Below are positions 20,449 through 30,066 of a stretch of DNA of 64,000 nucleotides, piece by piece. Location: NCBI GenBank assembly GCA_003669585.1, contig QWOQ01000007.1:232694-296693 (forward strand). The letters are read 5' to 3'. A program made the position numbers and the translations under genes. Position 1 is the first letter of the stretch. The number at the start of each line of letters is the position of its first letter. The stretch is from Planctomycetota bacterium (lineage in GTDB: Bacteria > Planctomycetota > Planctomycetia > Pirellulales > UBA1268). The notes beneath the pieces were generated by a model. The model was not told the DNA's origin and searched no databases. It saw only the letters and a list, made by a program, of their open reading frames with translations.

Positions 20449-20470
20449 TCGCTCAACCAAAGATGCTCGT

Positions 20471-22075
20471 CTACTCAGGCAGCGGCTGTCCTCGGGTTTC
20501 TGGAGCAAACCAGACAATTCCTGCACCGACAAGATAGATCAGGCTCATCACCGAGCATGCCGCCGGTAATCCACCAACGCCCTTAAAAAGGCCGATGAGA
20601 TTTCCGGTTTGTAAAGCCGCCACGGCTGCCAAAATGCGTCCAAAATTAAATGAAAATCCCTGGGCCGTGGCCCGCACGTTCGTTCCAAAGAGTTCCGGAA
20701 GATAGAGCGGGAGCCACCCGTAGAATGATGCGGTTAATCCGCCAGCAACAAAAACGGTTCCCAGAAAAAGTGTTCCGAATGAATCGTTGACCTGGAAAAA
20801 AACGATTGACGAAACAAGCGATCCCAAACAGAGCAGCGTGAATGTTGCGCGACGACCAAGAATGTTTCCCAAAAGCGCACCTCCAATCGTTCCAAAGATC
20901 GCTCCTATTCCAGAAAACATCTGAGTCTGCGCACGGGCTGAAATTCTTGCCGAATCGACTTCTTCGGAAGAAAGATTCTGTTGTACTGCAGCCTCTCTGG
21001 CGAGATCGTTGGCCCACGATGGTGCCCGCTGTATGGATGCCCACGTTCCGATTAACGCCACACCACTCAGGCAGGCTCCGATTAAAAGTCGATTCATCGT
21101 CGTTCGAAGTTCAGCAGAAGACCCCAACGCGCCCCGAGTCCGCCGCAGATATTGAAAGACCGGATACATGTAGCCAATGAGTGCCACGAACAGTCCCATG
21201 AGCGAGCCGATAAGACGGATGGAGAGCGGAATTTCGCGAGACCATAAGTAGACAATAAAAAGTGCGCCCGCTCCACCGACTACGACCCCAAGCAAGTCAC
21301 GAGTTGCCCAGTGAGAGGTCGATCCTTGTTCTTTTGCGTGCAGCCATTTCTCTGATTCGGGCACTGCCAGGCGAATAAAGAATGTCAAAAACGCAGGCGC
21401 TGCCCCCAGAAGCATAAGCAATCGCCATCCCTGATGACTGACCAGCGTATCGACCCAATCCTGCGGCAATCCTACTGCCATCAGCCAACTTTCAGCTGAC
21501 GAAATGAAGTGGGACAACCACAGTGCAAATATCGCCACCAGCAAAAAACCGACATTCGCCGCAGCTCCGATCAGACCAGACAAAAGTGCCCGCGATCGGT
21601 TTGGCCAGATCTCCATCACTAAAGCAACACCCAGAGACCACTCACCGCCCATTCCGAGAGCGGCAATAAATCGAAAGAGAAAAAACTGTTCCGCTGTTTG
21701 AGAGAATGCACACACACCAGAGAAAATTGAATAGACAAACACGCTGAGGGTCATGGCTCGCACGCGACCAATACGATCACCGAGCCAGCCAAAAACAACG
21801 CCCCCTGTCGACATGCCAACCAAGAATCCTGCCGTCCACACTCCTTCCCATACATCAATAAATCCGGCACCGCTTGTCTTGACTGCGTCAGCAAGCAAAT
21901 CATTGAGCGCAGGCCTTGCTACTAACGGCAGTAACCCAAGTTCAAATCCATCAAACATCCAGCCAAGCAGTGCTGCTAACAGAGCCATCCATCGACCCCA
22001 TCGAACTCGGGCATCTTCAACTGCGACGGCTGCTCCAGCGGATCCGTCAGTCGACTGCCTGCCCTGCAAACTCAT
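20471..22075 (-). CDS. Major facilitator superfamily transporter
   Basis: Inner-membrane transporter of 534 residues. The start overlaps the stop of the enolase-superfamily gene by 4 bases (ATGA), implying translational coupling. Family signs are the loop 2-3 motif GWLGDRIGRVRAMTLSVFVY and, after TM4, FRFIAALGMGGEWSLGVALVMEIWPNRSRALLSG, which is close to the sugar/sialate/aromatic-acid group of MFS proteins. About 60 residues between TM6 and TM7 form a long cytoplasmic loop, and an extra segment after TM8 (ASIQRAPSWANDLAREAAVQQNLSSEEVDSARI) forms another soluble insertion. The substrate is unknown; coupling to an enolase-superfamily enzyme suggests a small acid or amino-acid derivative taken up and converted inside the cell. 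Confidence 0.93.
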   Translation of the reverse strand: MSLQGRQSTDGSAGAAVAVEDARVRWGRWMALLAALLGWMFDGFELGLLPLVARPALNDLLADAVKTSGAGFIDVWEGVWTAGFLVGMSTGGVVFGWLGDRIGRVRAMTLSVFVYSIFSGVCAFSQTAEQFFLFRFIAALGMGGEWSLGVALVMEIWPNRSRALLSGLIGAAANVGFLLVAIFALWLSHFISSAESWLMAVGLPQDWVDTLVSHQGWRLLMLLGAAPAFLTFFIRLAVPESEKWLHAKEQGSTSHWATRDLLGVVVGGAGALFIVYLWSREIPLSIRLIGSLMGLFVALIGYMYPVFQYLRRTRGALGSSAELRTTMNRLLIGACLSGVALIGTWASIQRAPSWANDLAREAAVQQNLSSEEVDSARISARAQTQMFSGIGAIFGTIGGALLGNILGRRATFTLLCLGSLVSSIVFFQVNDSFGTLFLGTVFVAGGLTASFYGWLPLYLPELFGTNVRATAQGFSFNFGRILAAVAALQTGNLIGLFKGVGGLPAACSVMSLIYLVGAGIVWFAPETRGQPLPE

Positions 22076-23550
22076 GGTGCACCTTTCGTTGCTTTCGAAC
22101 GCGAGGCAGAAGGCTTTCCTGCAGTTTGGAAACCTCCCACAGCCGTCGCGCTTTTAGGGAGCTTTCGTCCAATTTCTTCAACGCGCATTCCAAATCCAGG
22201 ACCGCTTAATGTTGAGAGGTCAATGCATCCTCCACGTCGGCGATAGAGCCCCGGATGCACAACAGCTTCCGGCGCAGAAGCCTCCGGGTGAAACTGCATC
22301 GCGTTGGTCTCGACACCCATTATTGTCTGTGCATGTGCCGCAAGAAGTGCGTGAGGAATTGCCGCAAGCATCGAATTGGTGAGATCTTGAACCATCAGAT
22401 CCATGCCGTGAGACCGTGCCCACACCAGCGATAAAAGTGCCCCGGAGAGTGTCTTGCAAGTCTTGAGAGCGACTCCGTTCCAGCCAAGCAAACGCCCCGC
22501 TTCAACACTTGTCCAATCGTGCGCACTTTCATCTAAAAAGAGCCGCTTTCTTGCCGCAATCGAACGAACCTCAATCGGATTGGCAGCCAAATCGTATGGA
22601 AACGGCTGCTCTATATAAAGCACTCGATCAAAGACGGCTGGCTGATCTCTGGCAATTCTGTCGAGCGCTGCATGTACATAGCCGGTGTCCTGCACCGTGC
22701 AATTAAAGTCGGCACAGAAATGTTTTACGCCATGTTCCAGTCCAATCCGGCCGACGCGTTCGACTCGGCGACAATCCCACTCGAAGTCGTCACCACGTAA
22801 TTTGATCTTCAGACATTCAAGACCGTCTTGAGCAATCCAGTCCGCGAGCAACACCGGGTGACCGTCGCGGGGTTCCGAACCAATGAGATCTTCTGTCTCC
22901 AATGGATCGAGGCCACCAACCAAGTGCCATGCCTTGAGTTTTTCTGAAACACTTCCATTGAGATAGTCCGCAGGATACCGGCCACGAAAACTTTTTATCC
23001 GCTCAGAGACACCAGCCGGGGCTGACGACTCAAACAAATCAGCCAAATCGCGATTCATGAATTCGCTGGTATACGTCCGGTAAACATCCATATCCCGAAG
23101 TATTCCAAAAGCATCGTGCATTGCTAAATCAAAACAACTGAGGCAGATCAAGGATGCAAGCTCCGGAATCCCGGATGGAAATTCAGCCGGATCACTAATT
23201 CCTGCGGCAATTTGACCCAGCGCATGGTGTCTGAAGTCGTGCGTGATCTCGATCGGATGTCCTGCCAGAGGAAACCCTATGAATGACTCCGCAATATCAA
23301 CGCAGAGCCGTCGCATCGCATTGTGGCGACTCTCATACGATGCATCAGACGGCCAGCCCCATTGAACAGCCAGCGGCGTTTCGCCCCACCCAATTGCATG
23401 ATTTCCATCGCGATCTGTGAGTTGCACTCGAACCCGAGCGCTGGTTGCTGAGTTCACTGTCTGGGCGCCAAATCGAAGAGGCATCCGAAATGTAACAGGA
23501 ATAAAAAAGACTTCTGCTGCAGTCACTCGAACATCCGACGGCTTGGCCAT
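22072..23550 (-). CDS. Enolase-superfamily enzyme (muconate lactonizing/dipeptide epimerase-like subgroup)
   Basis: A 492-residue protein, long for the family (usually 350-400). The N-terminal capping domain begins at about residue 8 (VTAAEVFFIPVTFRMPLRFGAQTV). The barrel carries the KxK motif of the MLE subgroup (CLKIKLRGDDF), successive metal ligands in HFCADFNCT, LYIEQPFPYD and LFLDESAHDW, and the second catalytic Lys in VALKTCKTLSG. These residues support an active acid/base enzyme that abstracts a proton alpha to a carboxylate; epimerase, racemase or lactonizing specificity cannot be told apart by eye. The last 30 or so residues are a basic, low-complexity tail. Its stop overlaps the start of the MFS gene, so uptake and conversion of one substrate is the natural reading. 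Confidence 0.88.
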   Translation of the reverse strand: MAKPSDVRVTAAEVFFIPVTFRMPLRFGAQTVNSATSARVRVQLTDRDGNHAIGWGETPLAVQWGWPSDASYESRHNAMRRLCVDIAESFIGFPLAGHPIEITHDFRHHALGQIAAGISDPAEFPSGIPELASLICLSCFDLAMHDAFGILRDMDVYRTYTSEFMNRDLADLFESSAPAGVSERIKSFRGRYPADYLNGSVSEKLKAWHLVGGLDPLETEDLIGSEPRDGHPVLLADWIAQDGLECLKIKLRGDDFEWDCRRVERVGRIGLEHGVKHFCADFNCTVQDTGYVHAALDRIARDQPAVFDRVLYIEQPFPYDLAANPIEVRSIAARKRLFLDESAHDWTSVEAGRLLGWNGVALKTCKTLSGALLSLVWARSHGMDLMVQDLTNSMLAAIPHALLAAHAQTIMGVETNAMQFHPEASAPEAVVHPGLYRRRGGCIDLSTLSGPGFGMRVEEIGRKLPKSATAVGGFQTAGKPSASRSKATKGAP

Positions 23551-23792
23551 ACACCCCTCATATCGTGGACGTGACGATCATTGGCACATGCCACGGATCA
23601 CACATGTGTTTTGTACTCTCCGCAAAACCGCTGCGGAAGTTTCGAAGCGTAACGGGTCAGACCGCACTTCGCTACATCGCTACCATCGGCAGGCATGCCA
23701 CTCGCCACAGACAGTTGCATTGCAGGCCAACCCACACGATAAAGACGACCGTTTCAGCGACTTGTTTGTGCATTCTCCTTCCGGAGCAAGCC

Positions 23793-24992
23793 ATGCGTTT
23801 TTTTCCGCCGTCCATCGCACTGGGTGCCTGTGTTGCGTTCGCTGCGAGTTGTTTTGGCATTGCAGGGGGGAAAGAACCTGCTGAAACGATCGCAGCCCCC
23901 TTCTCCGGACATACACTTTTTGATGGTGAGTCACTCCATGGCTGGAATCTTGAAAACCAGTGCAAAGCAAGCGCACGTCATGGAGAGTTGCTTCTCGAAG
24001 AAGGCAACGGGTGGCTTCGCAGTGATTTGATCTACACCGATTTTTCAATGCACCTGGAATGGAAGGCCCTCAAGGAGCATCACTACGACGCTGGCATCTA
24101 CATTCGCACACCTGCCGGTGGTTCCCCATTTCCAACTCACGGATATCAGATCAACTTGCTCGAAGGGAAAGAGGGAAATATTGGCACGCTCAAAGGTGCG
24201 ATGAGCACAGGATTGGTCAAGCCTGGTCAATGGAACATCTTTGATATTACTGCCGTTGGCAGTCGAGTCACACTTCTCATCAATGGCCAGCAGGCTTATG
24301 ACGTCGACGGGCTCACCACTGCCGCCGGACATATCGGCTTTCAGATCGAGGTGCCGATGGGCGGACAGTTTTTAATTCGTAACGTTCGCATTCATGAACT
24401 TTCTCATCAGTCACTCTTGAATGGGCGCGACATGACTGGATGGGAGGGAGCCGATCGCGATGCTTCAGCATGCTGGCGAGTACACGAAGGCGTTCTTGAG
24501 TGCGATGGTCGCGATGGCCCGTGGCTTCGCAGTCTTTTGGAGTATGAAGACTTTAATCTCCGGCTTGAATACAGCCTTGACGAGGGCGGTAACAGTGGCA
24601 TCTTTATCCGGGTTCCACGCGATGGGACGCATCATCGCGCACAACCATCCGAGCCACCGGCAGGATTCGAAGTTCAACTTCTCGACGATCGGGCGAAGCA
24701 GTATGACGCACTCAAAGACTTTCAATACGGTGCGTCAATTTATGACATCTGTGGGGCGAGACAAAAAGTTGGTCGTGCTGCAGGAGCATGGAACTCGCTA
24801 GAAATCAACTGCATAGGCAATCATATCACCACCACCCATAACGGCATTCGGGTAGTCGATGTTACTCCAGAAAGCCATCCGGCAATCAGCCTTCGAAAGA
24901 CAAAAGGGTTTCTGGGACTTCAAAATCATAAAACTACTGTTCGTGTAAGGGCAATTCGCATCGGCCCACCGCTCCCAGATCAACACAACTGA
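23793..24992 (+). CDS. Tandem DUF1080 protein (3-keto-disaccharide hydrolase family), exported
   Basis: Exported protein of about 399 residues from the ATG at 23793, which has GGAG seven bases upstream and gives a good signal peptide (FFPPSIALGACVAFAASCFG). The frame runs open upstream to 23565, but that extension is not needed. Two DUF1080 domains (concanavalin-like fold) are visible: TLFDGESLHGWNLENQ to about residue 200, then LLNGRDMTGWEGADRDASACW to the end, with the recurrent elements NSGIFIRVPRDG and FEVQLLDD. Characterised DUF1080 members cleave 3-keto-glycosides, so this gene links naturally with the Gfo/Idh oxidoreductase at 6767, which could make the keto sugar. The next gene on the same strand is a heme-binding protein. 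Confidence 0.88.
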   Translation: MRFFPPSIALGACVAFAASCFGIAGGKEPAETIAAPFSGHTLFDGESLHGWNLENQCKASARHGELLLEEGNGWLRSDLIYTDFSMHLEWKALKEHHYDAGIYIRTPAGGSPFPTHGYQINLLEGKEGNIGTLKGAMSTGLVKPGQWNIFDITAVGSRVTLLINGQQAYDVDGLTTAAGHIGFQIEVPMGGQFLIRNVRIHELSHQSLLNGRDMTGWEGADRDASACWRVHEGVLECDGRDGPWLRSLLEYEDFNLRLEYSLDEGGNSGIFIRVPRDGTHHRAQPSEPPAGFEVQLLDDRAKQYDALKDFQYGASIYDICGARQKVGRAAGAWNSLEINCIGNHITTTHNGIRVVDVTPESHPAISLRKTKGFLGLQNHKTTVRVRAIRIGPPLPDQHN

Positions 24993-25029
24993 GTGAATAC
25001 TTCAAAGTTCTGGTCGCTGAAATGTTTTC

Positions 25030-28000
25030 ATGCATGAAATTAAAACAATAGGCATCGAGAGATTCATACCCATGTCTCAGCCAGACTGCTTTGAAATACA
25101 GACCACCTCTCTGCGATGGATATTTTTTATTATTTTCACAGTTTTTTGCACGTCAGAAACGAGCGTCGAGAGAATCTCCGCTTCCGAATTTGAATTTTCC
25201 TCGCAGCGATTCACGGTGCCCGATGGATTTTCGGTTGAAGTGGCAGCTGGGCCACCGCTGGTCGATCGCCCGATTACATTTGACTTTGACGAAGAAGGAA
25301 GGCTGTACGTCGCTGAGTCGAGTGGTTCGAATGCGCCGGTTGCCGATCAGCTTCTTCTCAAGCCGCATCGCATTCTCCGACTTGAGGATTCCGACGGAGA
25401 CGGTGTGTTTGATTCACGTACGCTTTTTGCTGAAGGAATGATGCTTCCTGAAGGAACGATGTGGTTTCGCGGATCTCTTTATGTCGCCGCGCCGCCGAGC
25501 ATTTGGAAGCTCACTGATCGAGATGGCGACGGTATCGCTGAGGATCGAATCGAATGGTTTTCCGGTAAAACTCTCACCGGCTGTGCCAACGATCTGCACG
25601 GCCCATACCGCGGTCCTGATGGATGGATCTACTGGTGCAAAGGTGCATTTGCGGAGCAGACTTACGACCTGCCAAATCGGCCAGGCTGGAAAACTCGTGC
25701 CTCACATATTTTTCGATCCAAACCCGATGGCACGCTTCTAGAACCGGTGCTCACCGGCGGAATGGATAATCCGGTCGACTTGGTCTTCACCGATCGTGGC
25801 GATCAGATTCTGTCTTGTACCTTTCTCGAGCACCCTGCCGGAGGTCTTCGGGACGGACTGCTTCACGCGATCTACGGTGGGGTCTACGGAAAAGACCATT
25901 CGGTTCTCGATGGACATCCTCGCACAGGCGATTTAATGCCAACCCTGGCGCAACTCGGACCAGCTGCCTCCTGTGGCCTTCATGCCTACCGCTCGCAGAC
26001 GTTCGGCGAAGAGTATCGGGGCAACCTTTTTTCTTGTGCGTTTAATCTTCGTAAAGTGGTTCGCCATACACTTCTGCCCATCGGGGCTTCATATACCTCG
26101 ACCGACTCTGATTTTCTGGTCTGTGATTCGTCCGATTTTCATCCCACCGATTGCATTGAGGATGCCGATGGATCGTTGCTCGTGGCAGATACTGGAGGAT
26201 GGTACAAGCTCTGCTGCCCGACTTCTCAATTCGAAAAACCAGCGACGCTCGGCAAGATTTATCGGATTCGGCCCGCTCCCAAATCAACTCTGAAAACTAT
26301 CCATGATCCTCGCGGACTGAAAATTGCCTGGCAGACACAAAGCATGCATCAGTGTGCATCTCTTTTAGGGGATGCGCGACCTGTGGTGATGGACCAAGCG
26401 ATCGAAATGCTCGCAGCCGCAGGTGAAAAAAGTCTTGTGATACTCGAACAGACAATCAACGAGGCTCAGCCCGCAGCACGCCTTGGAGCGCTGTGGACGC
26501 TTGTGCGCATCGATCACGATCGCGCTCGAACACTTGTGCGAGCCTGTCTCGACGATGCTGATCCAAGTATTCGGTACGCTGCGGCTCACGGTGCCGGTCT
26601 TCATCGCGATCGTGTGGCCCTTGCACCACTGACAAAAAGGCTCGCTGACACCGATCGCGGTGTTGCACGCGCGGCTGCCGAGGCAATTGGCCGACTCAAA
26701 GATGAGAAAGCTTGTCGCTCCCTTCTTGAAGCGGTCGAAACACACACCGACCGGGCTCTCGAACATTCTCTTCGCTATGCTCTCATTGAAATCGCAAACG
26801 CTCCAGCGATTGTTCCTTTTCTGGACTCCAAGAGCGCGCTCATTCAGGCAAGTGCAATGGTTGCGATTGACCAGATAGACGCTCTCTCCACAGACACCGA
26901 ATCGCTTCTCGATGAAAAACGCATCATCGATCTATGCAACTCTTCTGATCCGTTGCTTTTTAACACTGCATGGTGGATCGCTTCGCGACATCCGCAGTGG
27001 GCAGACGCTCTGTCCCATCGGGTTCGACCGCAACTCGAGCGGGCAGCTACCTCCGATCGACCGCAGTCTGACATCATCATCGCGACGCTCGCAAAGCTTG
27101 TTTCCAATCCATCGATTGTCGATGCTCTTGCAGAAGTCATTGCTGATCGTAACGCAAAGCCACCTGTGCGACTCGCCGCGCTCAAAACGATGTCCATCGC
27201 GCGGCCCAAGCAAACACCGCTGTCCTGCCTTGAGGCGATCGCCTCGCTTCTGCGTGAACAGATCCAACAGCACTCTCCCGATCTTCTGCTCTCGGCTCTT
27301 CAGACGCTTGCCAGTCTACCGCTCGAAAAAGAGCAGCGACAGACTCTCGTGGCTCCAATCATAGCGCTCGTAGACAATCAAGAAGTTTCAAGTGATGCAA
27401 TGCTTGCCGGACTGAGTCTGCTCGCAGAATTTCGTCCACCATTATCTGAAGCGATTGTTCAACGGCTGCTTGATGTACTCGAAGAATCCTCCATGCCGCT
27501 CAAGCGATCGAACGCAACCTCGATTCTGGCTGACTCACCTCTTCCTGAAGGCACGCTTGAAATGCTTGCGGATCGCATTGACACACTTGGACCACTTGAA
27601 ATTACCAATCTGCTTCCTGCTATTACAAAATCTGGTTTTAATACTCTTGCTCGCGCAATCACTTCGCTTGAACGTCTCGATGATCTTTCGGGAATTCGCG
27701 GCGATGCCCTCGAGAATGCCGTCGTGTCACTGCCGGAGGAGTTACGCGATCGAGGTCAGGCCCTTCTTGAGCGGGCAGCTGCATCGACACAGCAACAGCG
27801 AAAACGACTCATGCAGATTGCCGCATCCCTTCCACCAGGTGATCGGATACGAGGGTACGCAGTTTTTTCCGGAAACAAGTCTGGTTGCACAACATGCCAT
27901 GCGATGGCTTATATCGGAGGACGATTCGGACCAGATCTCTCACGTATCGGACAGATTCGTTCGTCGGCTGATTTGCTTGAGTCGATCGTGCTGCCGAGCC

Positions 28001-28254
28001 TGAGCTTTGTGCGCAGTTACGAAAGCGTGATTGTGGTCACCTCGAGTGGTAAGGTCTTCAACGGTATTCTGCGCGACCAAACCAGCGACGCCGTCACGCT
28101 TCAGACAGGTCCATCGACCACTGAAACACTTCTTCGCGAATCGATTGAGTCGATTGCGCCAAGCCAAACATCCATCATGCCAAAGGGCTACGATGTGCTT
28201 CTTTCACCACAAGAACTTTCTGATCTCATTGCTTTTTTACAGAACGCCCGCTGA
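25030..28254 (+). CDS. PVC-type heme-binding CxxCH protein with HEAT repeats
   Basis: Exported protein of 1074 residues (ATG at 25030; an ATG at 25072 would give a shorter leader). A hydrophobic segment LRWIFFIIFTVFCT acts as signal. The propeller-like dehydrogenase region starts at FTVPDGFSVEVAAGPPLVDRPI and includes LRLEDSDGDGVFDSRTLFAEGM, GPDGWIYWCKGAFAEQTY and EDADGSLLVADTGGWY. HEAT-type repeats follow at about 470-900. The C-terminal heme domain has CTTCH at about 953-957, then GGRFGPDLSRIG, and it ends SIMPKGYDVLLSPQELSDLIAFL. Unlike the other two heme proteins here, it has no additional N-terminal catalytic or binding domain. It is likely a periplasmic electron acceptor or oxidoreductase in the same catabolic programme. 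Confidence 0.93.
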   Translation: MHEIKTIGIERFIPMSQPDCFEIQTTSLRWIFFIIFTVFCTSETSVERISASEFEFSSQRFTVPDGFSVEVAAGPPLVDRPITFDFDEEGRLYVAESSGSNAPVADQLLLKPHRILRLEDSDGDGVFDSRTLFAEGMMLPEGTMWFRGSLYVAAPPSIWKLTDRDGDGIAEDRIEWFSGKTLTGCANDLHGPYRGPDGWIYWCKGAFAEQTYDLPNRPGWKTRASHIFRSKPDGTLLEPVLTGGMDNPVDLVFTDRGDQILSCTFLEHPAGGLRDGLLHAIYGGVYGKDHSVLDGHPRTGDLMPTLAQLGPAASCGLHAYRSQTFGEEYRGNLFSCAFNLRKVVRHTLLPIGASYTSTDSDFLVCDSSDFHPTDCIEDADGSLLVADTGGWYKLCCPTSQFEKPATLGKIYRIRPAPKSTLKTIHDPRGLKIAWQTQSMHQCASLLGDARPVVMDQAIEMLAAAGEKSLVILEQTINEAQPAARLGALWTLVRIDHDRARTLVRACLDDADPSIRYAAAHGAGLHRDRVALAPLTKRLADTDRGVARAAAEAIGRLKDEKACRSLLEAVETHTDRALEHSLRYALIEIANAPAIVPFLDSKSALIQASAMVAIDQIDALSTDTESLLDEKRIIDLCNSSDPLLFNTAWWIASRHPQWADALSHRVRPQLERAATSDRPQSDIIIATLAKLVSNPSIVDALAEVIADRNAKPPVRLAALKTMSIARPKQTPLSCLEAIASLLREQIQQHSPDLLLSALQTLASLPLEKEQRQTLVAPIIALVDNQEVSSDAMLAGLSLLAEFRPPLSEAIVQRLLDVLEESSMPLKRSNATSILADSPLPEGTLEMLADRIDTLGPLEITNLLPAITKSGFNTLARAITSLERLDDLSGIRGDALENAVVSLPEELRDRGQALLERAAASTQQQRKRLMQIAASLPPGDRIRGYAVFSGNKSGCTTCHAMAYIGGRFGPDLSRIGQIRSSADLLESIVLPSLSFVRSYESVIVVTSSGKVFNGILRDQTSDAVTLQTGPSTTETLLRESIESIAPSQTSIMPKGYDVLLSPQELSDLIAFLQNAR

Positions 28255-28760
28255 TTGATATTTTTTGTTTGATTCACACCAACGTTTTCTCTTGGCCGAC
28301 GACCCTGCCCACGGTGCATGGCAACTCAGCCTGCGGCGAACATGTCGAAATGAACTCCACTTTTTATAAAGTCCATGTTTTGCAGGAAAACCCTTCTCGT
28401 TTTGATTGTTTTTCAATGGCTTTTCGAACGATTGTTGATCGGCTCTGAAACGTCATTCCAATGCCCAGACAAAACCGATGCTTGCAAAAGTTTTCTTTTT
28501 TCGCGAGACTTCGATCTGCGTAGTCAAAGCCTTCTCTAGAGATTCCTTTTCGGCCGGAACAAGGATCTCGCAACTTCTGTCGCTATTTCTCTGTCGATCT
28601 CTATTTTTTTACTAACTCTTTTTCTCGATGCACATCAACGTATGTTTTGAACGTTGATACTGCTTCTGTTTTTATTGACAGCTCGCACGATGCTGTTTTG
28701 TCTACGCTCGAACTTATTCCTTTATCTTTTTTAATATTTCAGCAACCTGACGAGGTTTTG
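28255..28760. other. 500-base intergenic region upstream of the RsbU-like gene
   Basis: No coding frame with homology, no tRNA and no repeat was recognised. The right half is T-rich and must contain the promoter of the phosphatase gene. The frame of that gene is open back to a TTG at 28647, but the extra 38 residues look non-conserved. Confidence 0.4.
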
Positions 28761-29978
28761 ATGCGAGTTTTGCTGGTTTGGGACAATGAATCTGAGAGCG
28801 ATTTGATTTCAATGTATTTGGGAGTCGATGGCGGCGAGATAACAGTTGCCGTTGGGGCCCAACAGGCACTCGAAAAAACAACTGTTCCTGGACAGTACGA
28901 TGTGATTTTATTTGCGATTAACCTTCCCACTACGGACGAAGGATTCTCATTTTTTAAACAGGTTCACCTGTCCGATCCTGCTACTCCAATGATTGGAGCC
29001 TGCCAATCGCAGGAAGTGATACGAGTCGCCCGGTTCATGTCAAAGGGTATGGCTAGTTACGTCATTCGAGATTCTTCTCGCGATTATGTTTTCATGCTCA
29101 AAGGGCTGGTTGAAAGCACGGTCGAGGCGGTGCATGCTGCTCGCGATCAAAAACTCGCTCAGAAACTTCGTGAAGAAGTCGACTCCGTACGAAAATTGCA
29201 GGAGTCGATGGTTCCGAAAGACATTATCTGTCCATCTGGTTTTCGTGTTGTAGGTCGCTACGAACCGGCCCAAATTCGAGTTCTTGGCGGACAACCTGTG
29301 ACGATGGCCGGAGGAGACTATTACGACGTCTTCACGCTTCCCGACAATACGTTAGTTCTGCTGGTGGGTGATGCTTCCGGACACGGAATGAAGGCGGCCA
29401 TGTCGATCATGATTATGCACACGTTGGTGCGCATGATTCGCACAAAACAGTATCAGGATACCGCCGCTTTTGTTTCAGAAATCAATGGACAACTCAGCGA
29501 GCAGACGATCGTCAATGACGAGGGCGGCTTCATCACGCTCCTTTATGCAATTCTGAGCCCTGATAGTGGTGAATTGCAATGGACCTCGGCGGGGCATCCG
29601 CCTCCCATGCTTCAGGACTTCACAAATAATGAAATCCGACCGCTCGGAGATCACTCCTGTGGCGGCCTTCCGCTGGCGGTGTCATCTTCAGCGGAATATG
29701 AAACCTATGTCTCGATTCTCCCGCCCGATATGCGACTGGCTCTTTACACGGACGGTCTCGAAGAGGCATTTCCTGAGAATCGCGGCGGTTCACACACGCA
29801 ATTTGGCGCTGAAGGTATCAAAAAAGTGCTCCATAAAACGCGCTCGCTTGCAATTGAAGATGTCATGCAATCGCTCTTTGATACCTCGAACGCTTTTACC
29901 GAAGGATCTGGCCGCCACGACGACACATCGATTGTGATACTCGAAAGAATTACAAATTCTTCCCTTGTGAAAAAGTAG
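28761..29978 (+). CDS. RsbU-like PP2C/SpoIIE phosphatase with degenerate receiver domain
   Basis: Cytoplasmic regulator of about 405 residues from the ATG at 28761, which has GAGG seven bases upstream. Residues 1-120 have the length and pattern of a CheY-like receiver (RVLLVWDNESESDL, YDVILFAINLPTTDEGFSFF), but the phospho-accepting Asp is replaced by Ala (about residue 52) and one of the acidic pair by Asn. After a short helical linker the SpoIIE-type PP2C domain has PVTMAGGDYYDV, VGDASGHGMKAAM (Asp at about 204) and the final metal site HDDTSIVIL. Such enzymes dephosphorylate a STAS-domain anti-sigma antagonist in partner switching. The facing STAS gene at 30067-30450 is the obvious substrate candidate; no RsbW-type kinase is seen nearby. 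Confidence 0.9.
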   Translation: MRVLLVWDNESESDLISMYLGVDGGEITVAVGAQQALEKTTVPGQYDVILFAINLPTTDEGFSFFKQVHLSDPATPMIGACQSQEVIRVARFMSKGMASYVIRDSSRDYVFMLKGLVESTVEAVHAARDQKLAQKLREEVDSVRKLQESMVPKDIICPSGFRVVGRYEPAQIRVLGGQPVTMAGGDYYDVFTLPDNTLVLLVGDASGHGMKAAMSIMIMHTLVRMIRTKQYQDTAAFVSEINGQLSEQTIVNDEGGFITLLYAILSPDSGELQWTSAGHPPPMLQDFTNNEIRPLGDHSCGGLPLAVSSSAEYETYVSILPPDMRLALYTDGLEEAFPENRGGSHTQFGAEGIKKVLHKTRSLAIEDVMQSLFDTSNAFTEGSGRHDDTSIVILERITNSSLVKK

Positions 29979-30066
29979 CCGCGGAATGGGTTTCAAATGA
30001 AAAAAACCTCTCCACACGAAATCTCCGCCGAGCCGAGGCATCTCTTCGAACGACAACCTCGTGAAA

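Noticed and set aside
23565-23792. N-terminal extension of the DUF1080 gene
   Set aside because: The extension lacks conserved content and the internal ATG has both a ribosome binding site and a proper signal peptide.
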